The translations under genes and the position numbers were made by a program. The notes under the pieces were generated by a model, which was not told the origin of the DNA, did no database searches, and worked only from the letters and a program-made list of their open reading frames with translations. Shown here piece after piece: positions 37,109 to 50,705 of a stretch of 64,000 nt of DNA. Every line of letters begins with the position of its first letter. The first letter of the stretch is position 1. This stretch comes from Ailanthus altissimus (Eukaryota; Streptophyta; Magnoliopsida; Sapindales; Simaroubaceae), in contig OX327712.1 of the NCBI GenBank assembly GCA_946807835.1, positions 10,496,001 to 10,560,000 of the forward strand. The letters run 5' to 3'.

Positions 37109-37739
37109 CAGTGTCACTGTGTCATCATCAGTCTTTCATTCACGTTAAGTTGAAGTTACACTACTTACAATGTAGTATTCTTATAAATTACTTATTACAT
37201 TCGTTGGTTGGTCTTTTCTTTTCTTTAACATGTAATATTTAATTGATGTTTATATAAGAACCACAGTGTATACATTCATTTTATCTCTAACTTAATTGAA
37301 TATGTATAAAGATGAAAAGATTTCAAGAAAAAAGACGTTCATTTTGTTTTTTGTTGGAGCATATGTTATCCAATGTTGTCATTCAGCATAAAGTTTAAAA
37401 TATCTTATACTTCACTAGATCTGTGTTCATAACTTAACATACACTATTGATATGTGACATAATAATGTAAGGGAACTAAAACTGTTCTTTCGTGTTCCAT
37501 TGTTAAGATTGTAATATATAATGGTTCACGACCTTGATGGAGGATGGAGCAATAATAGAATTTGGGATGATTATTAATGATTTTGCTTGAGAAAGTCTTG
37601 ATTCAAATTTGATTTTCAGCACATGTCCAATCAAGGTAAAATGATTGTTCGGTTTGGCACACAGTTTTCAAACTAAAATGTCTGTTATGAATGCAATAGA
37701 AGAAATTTCTCTTCTCTTGTAATTCTACACTGATATTCT
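37109..37739. other. 3' flank of the SIN3-like gene
   Basis: No gene is recognised. A 3' untranslated region probably extends some hundred bases from 37109; no canonical AATAAA is prominent. Confidence 0.4.
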
Positions 37740-38090
37740 GACAATGAATTTGTTGTTCGGTAATGACGATTGATGGTAGTAATTATCAACAAGTTCCTTT
37801 GTAACAAGGACATTTTTTGCTGGTGTTAATATCCAAAAGACCATGAACTGGGCAAAATCTTATGAAGTTAAAACTAGAAATGCCTTAGAATCAAGTAACT
37901 TTTATGGAATGTACTTCAATGCAGTGGCCTTGAGCTCGTGGTGAATTTTTGTTGCAATGGAAGAAGCCAAGTCCTTGGAAAATGATAGGGGCTGATTGCA
38001 GCACAAGAACTCTTACAGATAGCGAGATTGAGTTTGCGACTATTGATGCCTATGCTACTTAGAAGATAGTAAGAGCTTACTCAGTTAGAA
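37740..38090 (+). pseudogene. Fossil of a WRN/RNase D-like 3'-5' exonuclease
   Basis: Two in-frame plus-strand stretches resemble the end of a DEDD 3'-5' exonuclease domain of the plant WRN-exonuclease-like type. The first, from about 37806, reads FFAGVNIQKTMNWAKSYEV followed by TRNALESSNF, like the 'FVGVGI..D...L...Y' block. The second, from about 37950, reads GADCSTRTLTDSEIEFATID then AYAT and a stop, like the final 'L...Q..YA..DA' block. The catalytic tyrosine of the YxxxD motif is phenylalanine here. Stops separate the parts and the N-terminal half is not visible. Assignment is from motif memory only. Confidence 0.45.
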
Positions 38091-41000
38091 GTGATGAAAA
38101 AATTCCTATTCGATTTCAATAGCCTTTGTCAACATTATTTGGTTTTAGAAAATGCATAGTATTGTTAAGTAGATGTTGAAAAAGTGGTTTCTTTTATATT
38201 GCATTATACTTGTGTTTGCAGAAACTAATTACAGAGAAACCAAAACTGATATAAGTACCAGTCCAATATGTTTAAGTGCCCTATAATGTGTATTTCAGGA
38301 TGAAATTTGTTGAATCTAAATCTTTGGACAAGTTTGCTAAGTAGCATACTTGCTGCAGTTTATACGAAATGATGAAGAATGAAACATTTTCTTTCTTTTT
38401 TGGCATGTACAGGTTCTGATATTTTTAGGCAACTTAGAGTGGAGATCAAATTAGGAGGACAGAGACAATGCATTCTGCATATAGACTATTGGACCAAGCC
38501 TATATCTCAAAGAAAGGCCTTCAACCAGTACTTATTGGTGAAAGATTAGGCAACCATGTTAGAGACATCGTAAAAAGCGTGAAAATTTTGCTTGTAAGTT
38601 CTCTAAGTATGTTGTGATATTAATGTATTAATTTATGTGTGTGGGCATGTTCATTTTCTCTTAATTTTCAAACTCTATCCAAATTTGAGAGAAGATGGAT
38701 AATCTAAGCCTAATTCTTTTTTCACATAAGAAAATTATCCTAATCCTAATTCTTTTTTTAAGTAAGAATTCGTAAAATAATTCTTATGGTTGTAGTATTA
38801 TTTATTTATTTTTATCTCCTTATATATAAAAAAAAATTTAGATATTTAAAATTTAATTAGAATTAAAAATTTAAAATTTAATTAGAATTTAAATTAATAA
38901 AGGAATTGTAAGATCTATGAACTTTTTAGTTCCAACTTAAAAGGCTTAGACCTAGTTTTAATAATCTCATGACCCACAAATTCTTCAAAGTTAACCTTAA
39001 ATTATTTTACTAAAAGTCAAAAACTGCACTCTAGTAATCCACATTATTAAATAAAATTTTATTTAATTAAAACCTATTAAATTAAATTAGTTTTGATCTT
39101 TAAATCAATAATAACCACTTAATTGACTTTTTAATTAATATTCATAATTAAAATTAGGCCATAAAAATGTCTTACCTCTTTAATTACTTATTTACACTTA
39201 AGTCACCGAATGCTTTAATAATCATTTTTAATATGTCTGTATTTATAAATAAATTTACAAATAAATATTATTATTGAATAAATTGCGACCATATATTCAA
39301 ATGATTAAATACCGCAAACAACTTAGGTGGATATTATTTATTTAATTCTATTTTACAAATATATGTTCCTACAATCCATAAAATTTTATTTCCAAACTAT
39401 CGAGGTTTTGATCATTTATATGAATTTTATTCTGTGATAAGTCAAAAGATATAATGCATGAATGTAAGTGTTACTTGCTTAGGACTAAGGTCAGTCAAGA
39501 TTATTAAAAATTTTACGAATTAAGATTAATGATATTTAATTAACTTAATCAAAATTTACAATAGTCTCGTTTAATGTATCATATACATTAATTTTTCTAC
39601 TCGAAGTCTTTATTTCGATGATTAAGATAAACTATCGATTATAAGAAGTAAAAAAAAAACTACAAGTTTACATAATAAAATGCCATTTTCATTAATAGTT
39701 ATAAAAAAGATTTAATTTATAAAGAACTTGTGATTTATACCTTTTATATTAGCATTATCTGCCTAATACATAGATCACATACTTTATATATATAACTTAT
39801 TAATGTATGCTCAATCATATATATAAATAAATTTTATTAATCAAAAAAAATATTATTACACATTTTTTAAGGACATAAAACACCATTATATGTCTAACAC
39901 AAATTTTCAAAATAAGTGAACAATTTTGTCACATTACCAAAAAAAAAAAAAAAAAGCAAATTATCAAATTACCTTCTTGTTGATGTTGGGGTGGTAGCTG
40001 ACTAGCTAATGGTAAGTGGTTGCAATGGCGAGGTTGTTGTAGTGCAAGCAAAGTGGCAGTGAAGTGCGATAGAATCACAATTCGACTTTCAGAATCGCAA
40101 CATTAGAATAGCTTTAGGTCGGCAACAAGGGTCGCAGGTTGTGGTCGATGGCTATGGTGACTGCTTAAGCCAAGAAGAAATAGTGGGTTGATGGCTAAAA
40201 TGGCGAGAGTGAGTAGATTTTGAGTAGTTGTTAAGCGATTAAACTGACAGTGGTAATCGAATTGGTGAAAGGTTGAAGGCTTTGTGCCTTTTTTTATTTT
40301 CTTGGTGCAAAATGACGCATTTTGGCAGTTAAACAATGACGTTTTGCACTTTTACAAAAAAAAAAAAGATGTGCAAAATCAACACTGTTTAGGAGTCTAC
40401 AAAATGGTGTCATTTTGTACCCTTTATTAAAAAAAAGCTGCAAAACAACATCTAAAATGAGATTGTTTTGCATCTTTTGTATCTTTTTTTTTTTTTTTTT
40501 TTGGTTCTGTATTGGTTTTCGATTCAATTTAAGAATCTCTTAGAATTGATCGAATTCTTTATGATGGAAACCAATTGGTCTTGAATTCAGACCTAAACTT
40601 AAATTGACCTAAAACTTTATTGGGATCAAGATGCTTGGGTTGATTTGAGTTCCAATAAATTATTCGGTCCTAACCAAAAGTAGATTTTTAGTTTTCTATG
40701 CAATCTAATTCATTAATTTATTAAATTCGATAAAAAAAAATATATTGATTTGAATTAGATCAAATAATTGAGCGAATTGAATTAAATTATGAACACCCTT
40801 ATCAAATTATATAAAAATATATATATTTAAGAATATCCTTAAAGAAAAATTATTTACTTTTGATATAAACTTATATTATGTATTGCCGTAGCACTTTGAC
40901 AGTGTAATTCATATAGGCATATATTCTACTTTAAAAATCTTAATTTATAAAAAATTTAAGCTAATTATTCTTTTATAGTATAACTAACAGCAATTATTTT

Positions 41001-41431
41001 AAAAAAAACACAAGAATATCAAATTAGAACATAAACGTGTGTTTTATAAAAGCATTTTATCGATCAGAAATTCAAAAAAAAACAAAAAAAGGAATCTGAT
41101 TAGCCATTATTCTAAAAAAAATAAAAATTAATCTTATCTACAAGGATTTTTCTTCTTTTCTGTTATTAAAAAAAAACACACACACACACATATTAAAACT
41201 AAAAATCATTAGTCAATAATCTTGGTTTGCTTAGCGCCAAAGGTCACACCAAAACCACGTTAGTCAACACGGCGTCGGTTTGATCGATTTACAATTAATA
41301 TTCACTCGTCTTCGACGAAAGGAAAAATGAAGTTCTAAAGCAACACATTTTACTAGGAAAATCAAATCTTCATATCTCTAGAGCAAGGACATAATTTTAA
41401 TTCTCGTAGCAAAATCTCAGGCAAAACGAGG
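38091..41431. other. AT-rich intergenic DNA
   Basis: No gene is recognised. 38700-39960 is very AT-rich with poly(A) runs. 39970-40280 is less AT-rich, with repeated 'tggtagctgac', 'aatggcgag' style motifs but no clear frame. 40290-40510 has 'aaaatgacg.cattttg' motifs between base runs, similar in style to 23100-23240. A CA microsatellite lies near 41170-41190. The last 130 bases include the probable promoter and leader of the NERD gene. Confidence 0.45.
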
Positions 41432-44400
41432 ATGTGGGTGCAAATTTTGTGCGGTCTCGTCATTTACAAAGTCTGCAAGCGACTCTTCTACGACGACGAC
41501 GTTTTGGACGTCGAAACCTCCGACTCCAACGCCATTTTCTCTGTTGCCAGCAGGTTCATTTTCATTTATGATTGAATTTATTACGATTTGATTATTTTTT
41601 GCTGAAACGCGAAAATGCCCTAAAATTTTACAAGAATGGTAAAGCATCTACTGAATTAAGCTTAATTATGCAAATTTCGACCTTTTCTATGGTTTGTTTC
41701 ATCGCTAATTATATTTTAAAACATGAAATTCAAAATTTGACCTTGTTTATAGTTGTTCTTTGTTTCAGTATGATCTGAGGATTTGACTTTTTTTCTTTTT
41801 TCTTTTTTCTATTAATAAATATGTAGACTTGAAAAGCTTTATGGAGGAAAGGCATATGTTGGGCTTCGAATTCCTGATCCTGATACTGGTTCACGACAGA
41901 ATATTGATATAGTCCTTGTCTCTAAAGGGTATATTTTCATTTTTCTATTATTTAATTTATGAAAAGGTTTTTTTTTTGTTATTTGTTTGACTGACAAATA
42001 TAAAGAATTTTATGTAGAATGAGCTTGGTTGTACCATTTACCTTATACGGGTCATATAATTGTAACTAATTGTAAAAATGTGTTATTTCAGGGATGCAGT
42101 GGTGATTTCTGTCAAAAATTTATCAGGATTTGTGTCCGTTAACGGGGATGGCAGCTGGGTTTGTGAAAGTGATGGTAGACACAGATCAGGGGTTCATCCT
42201 GATCCTGTAAGTTACTACTTAACTGTCCATTTCTTTGGGGCTTAATAATTATTTGCCTGCCCATGTTTATTCTCACAAAGCTGATAATATAATTTAATAA
42301 TTGATAGTTGGTTTGGAAGTTATGACAATGAGAATACTGTGATCATTGTCTATTTGAACTGCATATATTATATGGTTTTCAGAGATTCATTATATTGTTT
42401 TTTATCAGTTCCTAGCATCTGATCACTTTAACTTTCTAGAAAATTTAGATATTAAGAAATAGAAGGGGGTAAACATGTTCATTGCTGGTTTTGTCAATCA
42501 ATTTCGATCCTTAACTATTTCTGTAAATTTCCATGTGGCAGATGGCAGAAGCTAGAAAACAAGTTTCAATTCTTGAGTCATATCTTGAACAAAGGGGAGT
42601 TGATCTGCCAGAAGGATACTTGTCGTACAAAGTGATAGTTCCTAATCCAAAATTTCGGTATGTCTTACATCTTATGCTATGGTATTCTAGGAATGCTGCA
42701 TATTTATGGAACTAAAGCTGGGGAACATTGATTTATTCATCTGTTCATACTTTATTTTGATGAATTAATAGCTGTGCAATTAGTGCTTTTTATGATTCAT
42801 AGATAATTTCTTGCACTGTATCTCTGTAACTTTATATGAATTAATAATTTTCTTAACCAAGATATTTATGCATGCTCTACAAGTGATTAATAAGCCATAT
42901 TGTGTTGATCTTTGGGAACAATCCAGAGGGACTGAGTTTTAGTAGTAGGAGTTATTCTTAGTAATACTGTTGACTAGGAGTAGGAAGTTTATTTTCATGC
43001 ATAATGTAAATACCTTGAAATCAAAATGCTTCTTATAGGTGATATCTTGTAGTTGCTCTAAGAAATATGAGCTATATCAACTAAGAAATGGAAAGAGTTT
43101 GAAATTGCAAAAATTTGGTATGTAATTCACTAGATATTTATAAACTATACTCATATTCCGCGGTTCAAGCATTAGACTATTATCCTGAAGTAGCTGTGGA
43201 TGGTTTTATATAACTTCGTGAATTTGGTTTTAATCTTCAGAACCATTCATTCAAGTTACTTTCCACCAGAGGTCATTACCTATGAGCAATGGATACAACT
43301 GAAATCAGAGCAGAAAAGTATGCTTTCTGGTTGGATTAAGGGCACCTTTCGGAGTGGGAAAAAAGAGATGCAGGAATCTATACATCACCAACTTAATTCC
43401 ATTCTCAGCACGGCTCCAATCTGGGACAGGTCTGAATCTACCAGTGCATATAAACATTTGGAGATTCATTTTGTCTGCATATTATTACTCTTTCTTTGAT
43501 TCTGTAAAAGACATCCCTTGTTCACTAGATAATGAAATCTGCCAATGAATCTTTCTCAAAAGTTATTTTTTTGCAGCTACTTGATAACTTAATTGATGAT
43601 GGTGCTGATATTCTTTATGAGAAGGATGATGGAAATATTGTATGCTGATCACTTAGCAGCTTTATATTATTGTTGCCTCCCACTAAGGAAACAGTAAAGG
43701 AGAAATATATCTATCTAGGATTGTCTATAGCTTTATATTATTGTTGAAGAAATGGCATTGATGTTAGCAACTTTGTTCAGGACATTGGGATTATATAATG
43801 TAGAAGTTTATTTGTAGCACTTGTCCATCTTTCTCATGTTCTCATATAAACATGTTTTGTTATTATGCTGTCTCCTCATCTTTAAAATATGCCAAACAAA
43901 AGCAGAATTTGATTAAAACATGGTTGTACATCTCAAATTGCATGTCACTATGTCGCTCTTGCATGTTCCCTTGAAATCATAGGTTTTCATTATAATTAGA
44001 TCATTTTTCCACTTTATTGATATTTATCTGTCATCCTCTTTCTCCGCTACACTAAGATTAAATAGCTGAAGCTATAGTTTTTGGTGCACTAGAATGTTGC
44101 TCCTTGATCGAGCAGTTCACCTTTTGACTATATTATGTTGTATGACTTTGAATTAAGTTGAGATTGGTTCTACTTGAACAGCCTTTCTAAATCTCATCGG
44201 TGGAATTGGTATGGTCTTGTTCTAGCCTGCTAGGGTGGAGATCCATAATAGAGACCTATGTACCCATGTTAGGCATAAGCCTAGGACTTATGATCATGTT
44301 TATTCTTATCTTTATTTTTTGGTTGCTAGGTTTATCTTTGATTATGTTTTCGGCTTTTTTTTTTTTAGCTTATCTTAGTTTAGGACTTCCTACGTCTATC

Positions 44401-46345
44401 TTGTTAATGTTAGGCATACAAATAGGTTTAAGTAGACTACTGAATAATGAAAAGCACAATAATTTTCTTATCCCACATTTTTAAACCCCAAAATTTTGTC
44501 CCCTTTCTAGTTCTTTCTTTCCCTTCCGTCCTTTTCTTCTTCTATTTAATTTCTCTCCGCATCTAATTGCTTAAGCCGTGCATAATATGGTTTTCAAATG
44601 ATTGATTATGTCTGACCGATTCTTTTTTCCAGCACTGATTTGTTTGTGTTAGATTGTTGTCATTTCAGAAAGATGAATTAAGGTCTTTACGTATTTGCAG
44701 GTTGGAGCTTAAGGGCAATAAGTATGTCCTAGGTGAATTTCTCGAATTTAAAGGGAAGCAAGAAGATATCCAGGCATTGAGAAGTATCAAAAGATCGAAA
44801 GTTAGTCGTCTGGTTGTCCAAAAGACGAGTATGTTTGGATTAGGTAAGCATTAACTGCATTTTTCTGTTGATAGTTTGCTTGATTACTTAAAAGTAACCT
44901 TTATAGATACCAATTGAAGGGCATCTATTTTAGAGCTTGGGATTTTAAGGCCTTCAAATTCATCCATTTATACCAATTCAAGGGCGTGTGTTTGATTAGG
45001 TAGCCATACCTTTTATGTATCCTAAGCTAGCATTATTACGGTTATGCTTGTTCAGATTTAAGAGAACATGTGTAAAGTAGAAGATTAAGTTTTGAGGATA
45101 GTGTATAGTAGTTGTTATCCCATGACTGTCAGAGGGGTCTTCAACAATTTGCCTCTTTGAACTCTTTTATCAAGTGTTATCTAACCCTTGTACTTCCAAT
45201 GACAGCAATATTACCTTGTAGTTTGACTTGGTATTAAATTGCCCATTGTCAAGCAAGTCGTAGTGTAAAGAGCTCCTATCTTGTTTGGACGGACCATTTG
45301 TCACAGTTCACTTTAGTTACCTAATATATTTCTTCATTTATTTAAACTGGGAACAGATTTTGTTTCTTTTTTTGTATAGTTCTGCTCAAGTCTTTTGTGG
45401 AGCAATTAGAGGCATTTTCATTTAGGTTTTTTTTTCCCATAAGCTAGATCGAATATGTATGGGGCTATTTTGTCACTAAGTGTGAATTCCTGGATTGTTT
45501 ATGAAAATCATGGACTGTTTGTTCACCTTTTATAGTTCTCCTTTCTACTAATAGCGATTTATTTTTTCTTCTTTATAAATTAAAATAATTTTCTTTTCAT
45601 CACTTCTAATAAGGGTATATAGACAATTAAGGAAGTATCATAGTTCTTAATTCAAATTCCTAAATAATAAAGGGGAAATCCAACACTAAATTAAACATAG
45701 GTGGCAATTGCTTCTGCTGGAAGTACATTGGAATAATTTGAAATAATCCTTACTTTTGTTTTGATTAAGATTTCTGTTTTTGTATTCCTTCCTCTTGTTT
45801 GTTTGGCTTTGCTCCATTTAGACCATTTTATGTAATATACATATCTGGCAAAAGGGAGAACAATTGACACTTGGTTAGAATCTAGGATGTAGAGCACAAT
45901 TTGCCTTAAAATTTTGTTGGTTAAGTCAAACAGGATGTCATACAAGGATTGTGAGATAACCAAGAGACTTATGAATGCTACTATAGATTTCAAGGATATT
46001 TATATACTAATAATGCTTAAAAAAAATAAAATTGAAGAAGAAAATATAACTTTTCATTGAGTCATCAAACCTCCTCACCTTCTATCCCTTTTGGGGAAAG
46101 AATATCCAATGCATGAATGCACCTGACCCTCTTTACCTATTAACTGTTCTCTGCAATTGCCAGCTCCGTCAAGACTCCAAGTTTTGTATTCATCTCGGGA
46201 CTATCGAAGTGATGGTACTGCAACTTCTGAATGGAATGAAGTAACAGTAAGATCAAGTACTGAAGTTTTATTTCAGCCAGAAAATTCTTCCAAAGTCCGC
46301 AAATTCAAGGTATCTTCAGTTATCTCTGTGTCACTGAGTGCCTAA
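41432..46345 (+). CDS. NERD (nuclease-related) domain protein
   Basis: Seven exons: 41432-41553, 41827-41928, 42092-42206, 42542-42657, 43241-43429, 44701-44843 and 46164-46345. All borders are GT-AG, and the sum of 969 bases gives 322 residues with no internal stop. The N-terminus (MWVQILCGLVIYKVCKRLFY) is hydrophobic and could act as a signal anchor. The NERD domain covers about residues 41-150: LEKLYGGKAYVGLRIPD, then NIDIVLVS (D68) and AVVISVKNLSGFV (K83). The domain is related to PD-(D/E)XK nucleases; here the position before K83 where an acidic residue would complete the motif is serine (SVK). The C-terminal part (RLVVQKTSMFGL; EWNEVTVRSSTEVLFQP) matches what I recall of plant NERD proteins, whose function is not established. 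The stop at 46343-46345 follows VSLSA. An alternative donor near 46309 (AAG|GTATCT) cannot be excluded. Confidence 0.85.
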
Positions 46346-47929
46346 AATATGCCACGCTGAATTTTTAACAAAAGGTAGCAGTGCATTTGTCACCTTCGAA
46401 CTCCAAATCCTTTGTGATATCATTTGAGGTGATTGCTTATGTATGTATGTTGTATATTTTTATTTTAGGGATTGAATGAGTAGTTGCTTGTTTAAACATG
46501 AATCCATTTAATGTTGTGGCATATATTTTGCGAAGAATATAATTCCTTTCCATGAATACAATGAATTTCAATATAATATATGCTGAAATATTAGCTTTCC
46601 AAACTCCAAATCAGAATATTTGAGTTTATCATCATAGCAAAATAGAGCAAACCAAAAACTGAGACATTATGATACCTGCTTGATGAGAGTGTGTGCAGTT
46701 GTACGAAGTTAAAAAATGATGTATTAAACAGTTATTAAGTAATGAAATAGCAAAAATTTTAAAATTACCTATTAAACAATATTATTACTCATTAATTGCG
46801 TGACACATTAATTCAATTGGACTTCTATTCCTAAATTGTACATTAATACAGTTATTAATATAGTTAAAAGTTGTATTAATTTACAGTTATCCAACCTCTC
46901 TCCTTAATTTACATTAATATGGTTAAAAATAATATTTTTATTGTACATATATAAACTAAACAAAATTTAATTGAAGAAATCTCATAATTTAAAAGTGTGT
47001 TTGTTGTTAGTTTTGATTGTTGGACGGATGCTAATGATTTAGGTATATTTGTGTTACGTTGCGTTATATTGATAATGATTAGTTTTTGTAAAAAATAATT
47101 GTTATTTTTTGTGAATTAAAATATCCACACATAATTATTAGTTTTTTTTTAAAAAATATATTATTTTTTATGAATTAAAACATCTACACACAATTAATAT
47201 TATTTTAAATTTTTAATTAATATTTTAAAAAAAATTTCAATTGTTGAAAAAATTATTACTATTACATTTGATGATGCAAGGGTAAATAATATTACTATAG
47301 ATTTGATTTTCTGTCATTTAACACGTGTGTAGTTCAATTTTTTTTTTATATGAGGTGTTTTTGTATATTCTTAATTTAATTATTTAAGATGATTAATTCT
47401 TATATTGACAAAAATTAGAGAAGTAATAAAATTTATTGTTTCATTATCTTTTAGATAATAAGAATTTAAAATTGTATTGAATAATTATAGAACAAATAAT
47501 AGAAGGTTTAAACTTGACTTGAAAACTTATTAGATTGTTACATATATAACGGCGAAATCTTGTGTAAGTTTTATAATTATATTTTATATTATTATAATAA
47601 TAAAATGAAAGACACTGTAGTAACTAGTGATAATCAGAAAATTTTATTTACTTTATGTATTTTTTAGAAGTATTTAATAATGGCACACTAGCGTATTTAT
47701 ATGTATATGAGCTTTCATCTTTTATTACTTTAGTTCATATATATAATATTAGTGATATTTTTATTAAATATAGAGTAATATAATATTTACTAATATATGT
47801 ATTATTATGAAAATTAAATTTTAAAAATATTGAAGGAAAATTTATAAATTATTCATTTTTGCAATGATAATGGATTATAGAATAAATTGGTCTAGTCTAA
47901 AAGTTTTAATTTCAAGGATCTCAAAAAAA
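46346..47929. other. AT-rich intergenic DNA
   Basis: Contains the 3' flank of the NERD gene and then very AT-rich sequence with poly(A) and poly(T) runs. No gene or element is recognised before the solo LTR. Confidence 0.5.
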
Positions 47930-47934
47930 TTTAA
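47930..47934 (+). repeat. Left target-site duplication TTTAA
   Basis: TTTAA immediately precedes TGTAACACCCC and recurs at 50749-50753. Confidence 0.75.
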
Positions 47935-48492
47935 TGTAACACCCCAAATTTCACATGTATAAAACATGAGTCAAATTGAAGATGCTACTAATTCTATTAC
48001 AGAACCAAAGTACTATATTTCACACTTTTTATAAAAATTCATTTAATCTTTATTCATCAAATTAAAAGTTCTCAATATCTCGTCACATAAAAACAAATAT
48101 AAATCTCTAAAATAACACTCTACCTTTTGAAACATTCTTAGAATTAAAGGAAATCAAAACTTAAACTACTAGAGACATAATTTTCTCTTATTAAGCAATA
48201 GATAACTTATTGATTTTTCAACTCCAACTCTAAGGTAACTCATTAGACTAAAACTTAATCTGCAAAAATGTTAATGGCGAAGGGTGAGTCGTCAACTCAG
48301 TAAGTAAAAAATTCATAATGTATTAGGGTTCTTGTTTGAAAGGCTGCAAGTATCTTTAAAATATCATCAATAATATTAATAAAATATCATAGTAAAATTC
48401 TTCAATATCATAAGTCAATAAGAAAATCAATTCGATAATAATTCTTGTAAACTTTCGTATAAAAAGGTAAACAGAGGTTGCTCATGTCATAT

Positions 48493-48572
48493 AGTATCAC
48501 CTGTACCCCTGGTGACCCGGTCAATATTAAAATCTTATAATGTCACCTGTACCCCCGGTGACCCGACCAATA
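48493..48572 (+). repeat. Two tandem GTCACC...GGTGAC stem-loop units
   Basis: 'tcacctgtacccctggtgacccg' and 'gtcacctgtacccccggtga' lie about 47 bases apart. Each can fold into a short hairpin with a TCACC/GGTGA stem and a loop of about nine bases. Confidence 0.6.
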
Positions 48573-49801
48573 ATCATTTGTAGTGTACACTTTTAGAAAG
48601 GATACCAGCTGATCCGAATCATATATCATGTCAATCATTCAATATCATATGACTATAGACAATTAGCCAAAATATTTTCTTTAAATTCCAGTTTCAATAA
48701 TCATTTCATCATAACTTCTATTTTTTCATAACAGTAGCTTGCAATATTTTTATAAACACTATCCAATTAACCCAAAATCGAACCTATAATTTTGAGTTAT
48801 CATATAGAGACCTATAATTTTGCAATCTTATTTAAAAAGATGTTTAAAACTATAAACAAATCATTTATTTGAAACTTCGAAAAATACATAAACTTAAAAG
48901 ATAAAATCCATACTTTTAACCAAAATCAGTAAAAAATTATTTAATTGAAAAATCATAAATAAATTTCAGAAGTAACAATAAATCATAAGTTTCTTGAAGT
49001 ATTTTCTATATTTCAAATATCATAATAACAACATTTTTCATTTGAAAACAAAAGGGATACATTATGAATGAAGTTACTTACCTCAACAAAAGTCAAATAC
49101 CTTAAAGAATATCTCTACTTATCCGAATACCGCAAGTATCCTATTCATCAAGATAACAATTAATTACCTATCATAATCATTTTTCAACTAGATATATCTC
49201 TCAATCTATGACTATCCTTCTATCTATTTCAGTATTGAACAATAAATACTCCAAAATTCATATCTCATATTTTGTATACCGGATTCATATAAAATCTATT
49301 CTCATCTATACTAGATACATAAAAGTTCAACATATAATTTATTTGAAATATTTGGTTTAGTAAAATTATTAATATTTTTGCTTAACATAATCTGTCAAAC
49401 AGTTTCTATATGTGGACATAGTTCATAAATTAGTTCATAAAATATTTTATAGTTGTTTAAAAATTGTGAAATTAAAACTGGAATACTTAGACATATATAA
49501 AAGCCAGTATATAAAATTTCTAATTTTTTTAAGATCATTTGATAGGTGAAGCTATTTTTAAAATTCGGATTTACTGCTAAAATTTCTGTTTTTCAGTATT
49601 GCAGTCACTATTTTAGAAATTCATATAAAATTAAATTTTTGGAGATTTTCAGTGAAACAAAATTCTATAGAATCCTTATTGTGTTAGCTTTTAAATAATA
49701 AAAATATTAGTATAAAAATATATGCGTATAAATACAGTTTATTCAAAGAATTATACATGTTGTTGAATTTTGTATTTTTCTAGGATCTCACTTACTACTT
49801 A

Positions 49802-49807
<6 letters not shown>

Positions 49808-49842
<35 letters not shown>
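49808..49842 (+). repeat. TA microsatellite in the solo LTR
   Basis: Uninterrupted alternating TA run. Confidence 0.9.
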
Positions 49843-49847
<5 letters not shown>

Positions 49848-50384
49848 AGTCAAAACTAAAGAGTTCTTGATAAAAAAATCAAGGCTTTAAATAATCATTG
49901 TGATGTATAATTCATTTGAAAGAATCATATTTAAAATAATTATTTAAAACGTCAATTTACTTATGGCAATATACTACTTATAAACTTAACACATAATTTT
50001 CACATAATCACTTCTCAATTCTATTCTATATAACCTTTTTATAAACAATTTTCATTATTAATTCATCATAAAAATATGTTAATTAAGGATGAACCTTACA
50101 TAATTATGAAAAATATAACTAAAGAAATTATAGCATGGAAATAAGAAACATACCCGTGAGTAAGATTTCACTTAATACTTAACTATCTTCTTCTCATTCC
50201 TTTTCAAATCAACACTTGGTTGTTTTATAGTTTAACACTCTCAACTCATATACACACTCTAGTTTTTGATTCTTTTCAATCAATTCCTAGACTCTTTCTC
50301 ACATAGACACCATCTATTTATAGTATCTATTTGAGTGATACATGATGATAAATCCACTCACTTATGGTGAATATGTTAAGTTTG

Positions 50385-50705
50385 TAAATGAGTCATCAAA
50401 TTAGGTAATTGTTTGCTAAGTGTTTGTGTTAGGTCATCTTCATCACTAAGCATAACCTTATATAAGCATATATAAGAGTTATTGATAAATGAGTCATCAA
50501 GATAGGATTAAATTAGGTACTTGCTTGCTAAGTATTTGTGTTAGGTCATTTTTATCACTAAGCATAACATTATCTAAGTATATGTATAAGTTATTGATAA
50601 ACGAGTCATCAAAATAAGATGAAATTAAGTATTTGTTTGCTAAGCGTATATGTTAGGTTATATTCATCATCAAGAATAACATTATTTAAGCATATGTATA
50701 AGTTA
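50385..50705 (+). repeat. Three tandem units of about 110 bp
   Basis: Units start at about 50382, 50490 and 50600, each with 'gagtcatcaa.ataag', 'tgtttgctaag', 'gttaggt.at..tcatca', 'aagcatat.tataagtta'. They lie at the right end of the solo LTR. They differ by scattered substitutions, so the duplication is old. Confidence 0.75.

Noticed and set aside
40103..40527. Two overlapping 77-codon minus-strand frames
   Set aside because: They rest on poly(A)/poly(T) runs and short repeated motifs and have no domain.
44200..44484. A 94-codon hydrophobic frame that looks like a membrane protein
   Set aside because: It lies inside intron 5 of the NERD gene in a T-rich stretch and has no recognisable motif; hydrophobicity follows from T-rich codons.
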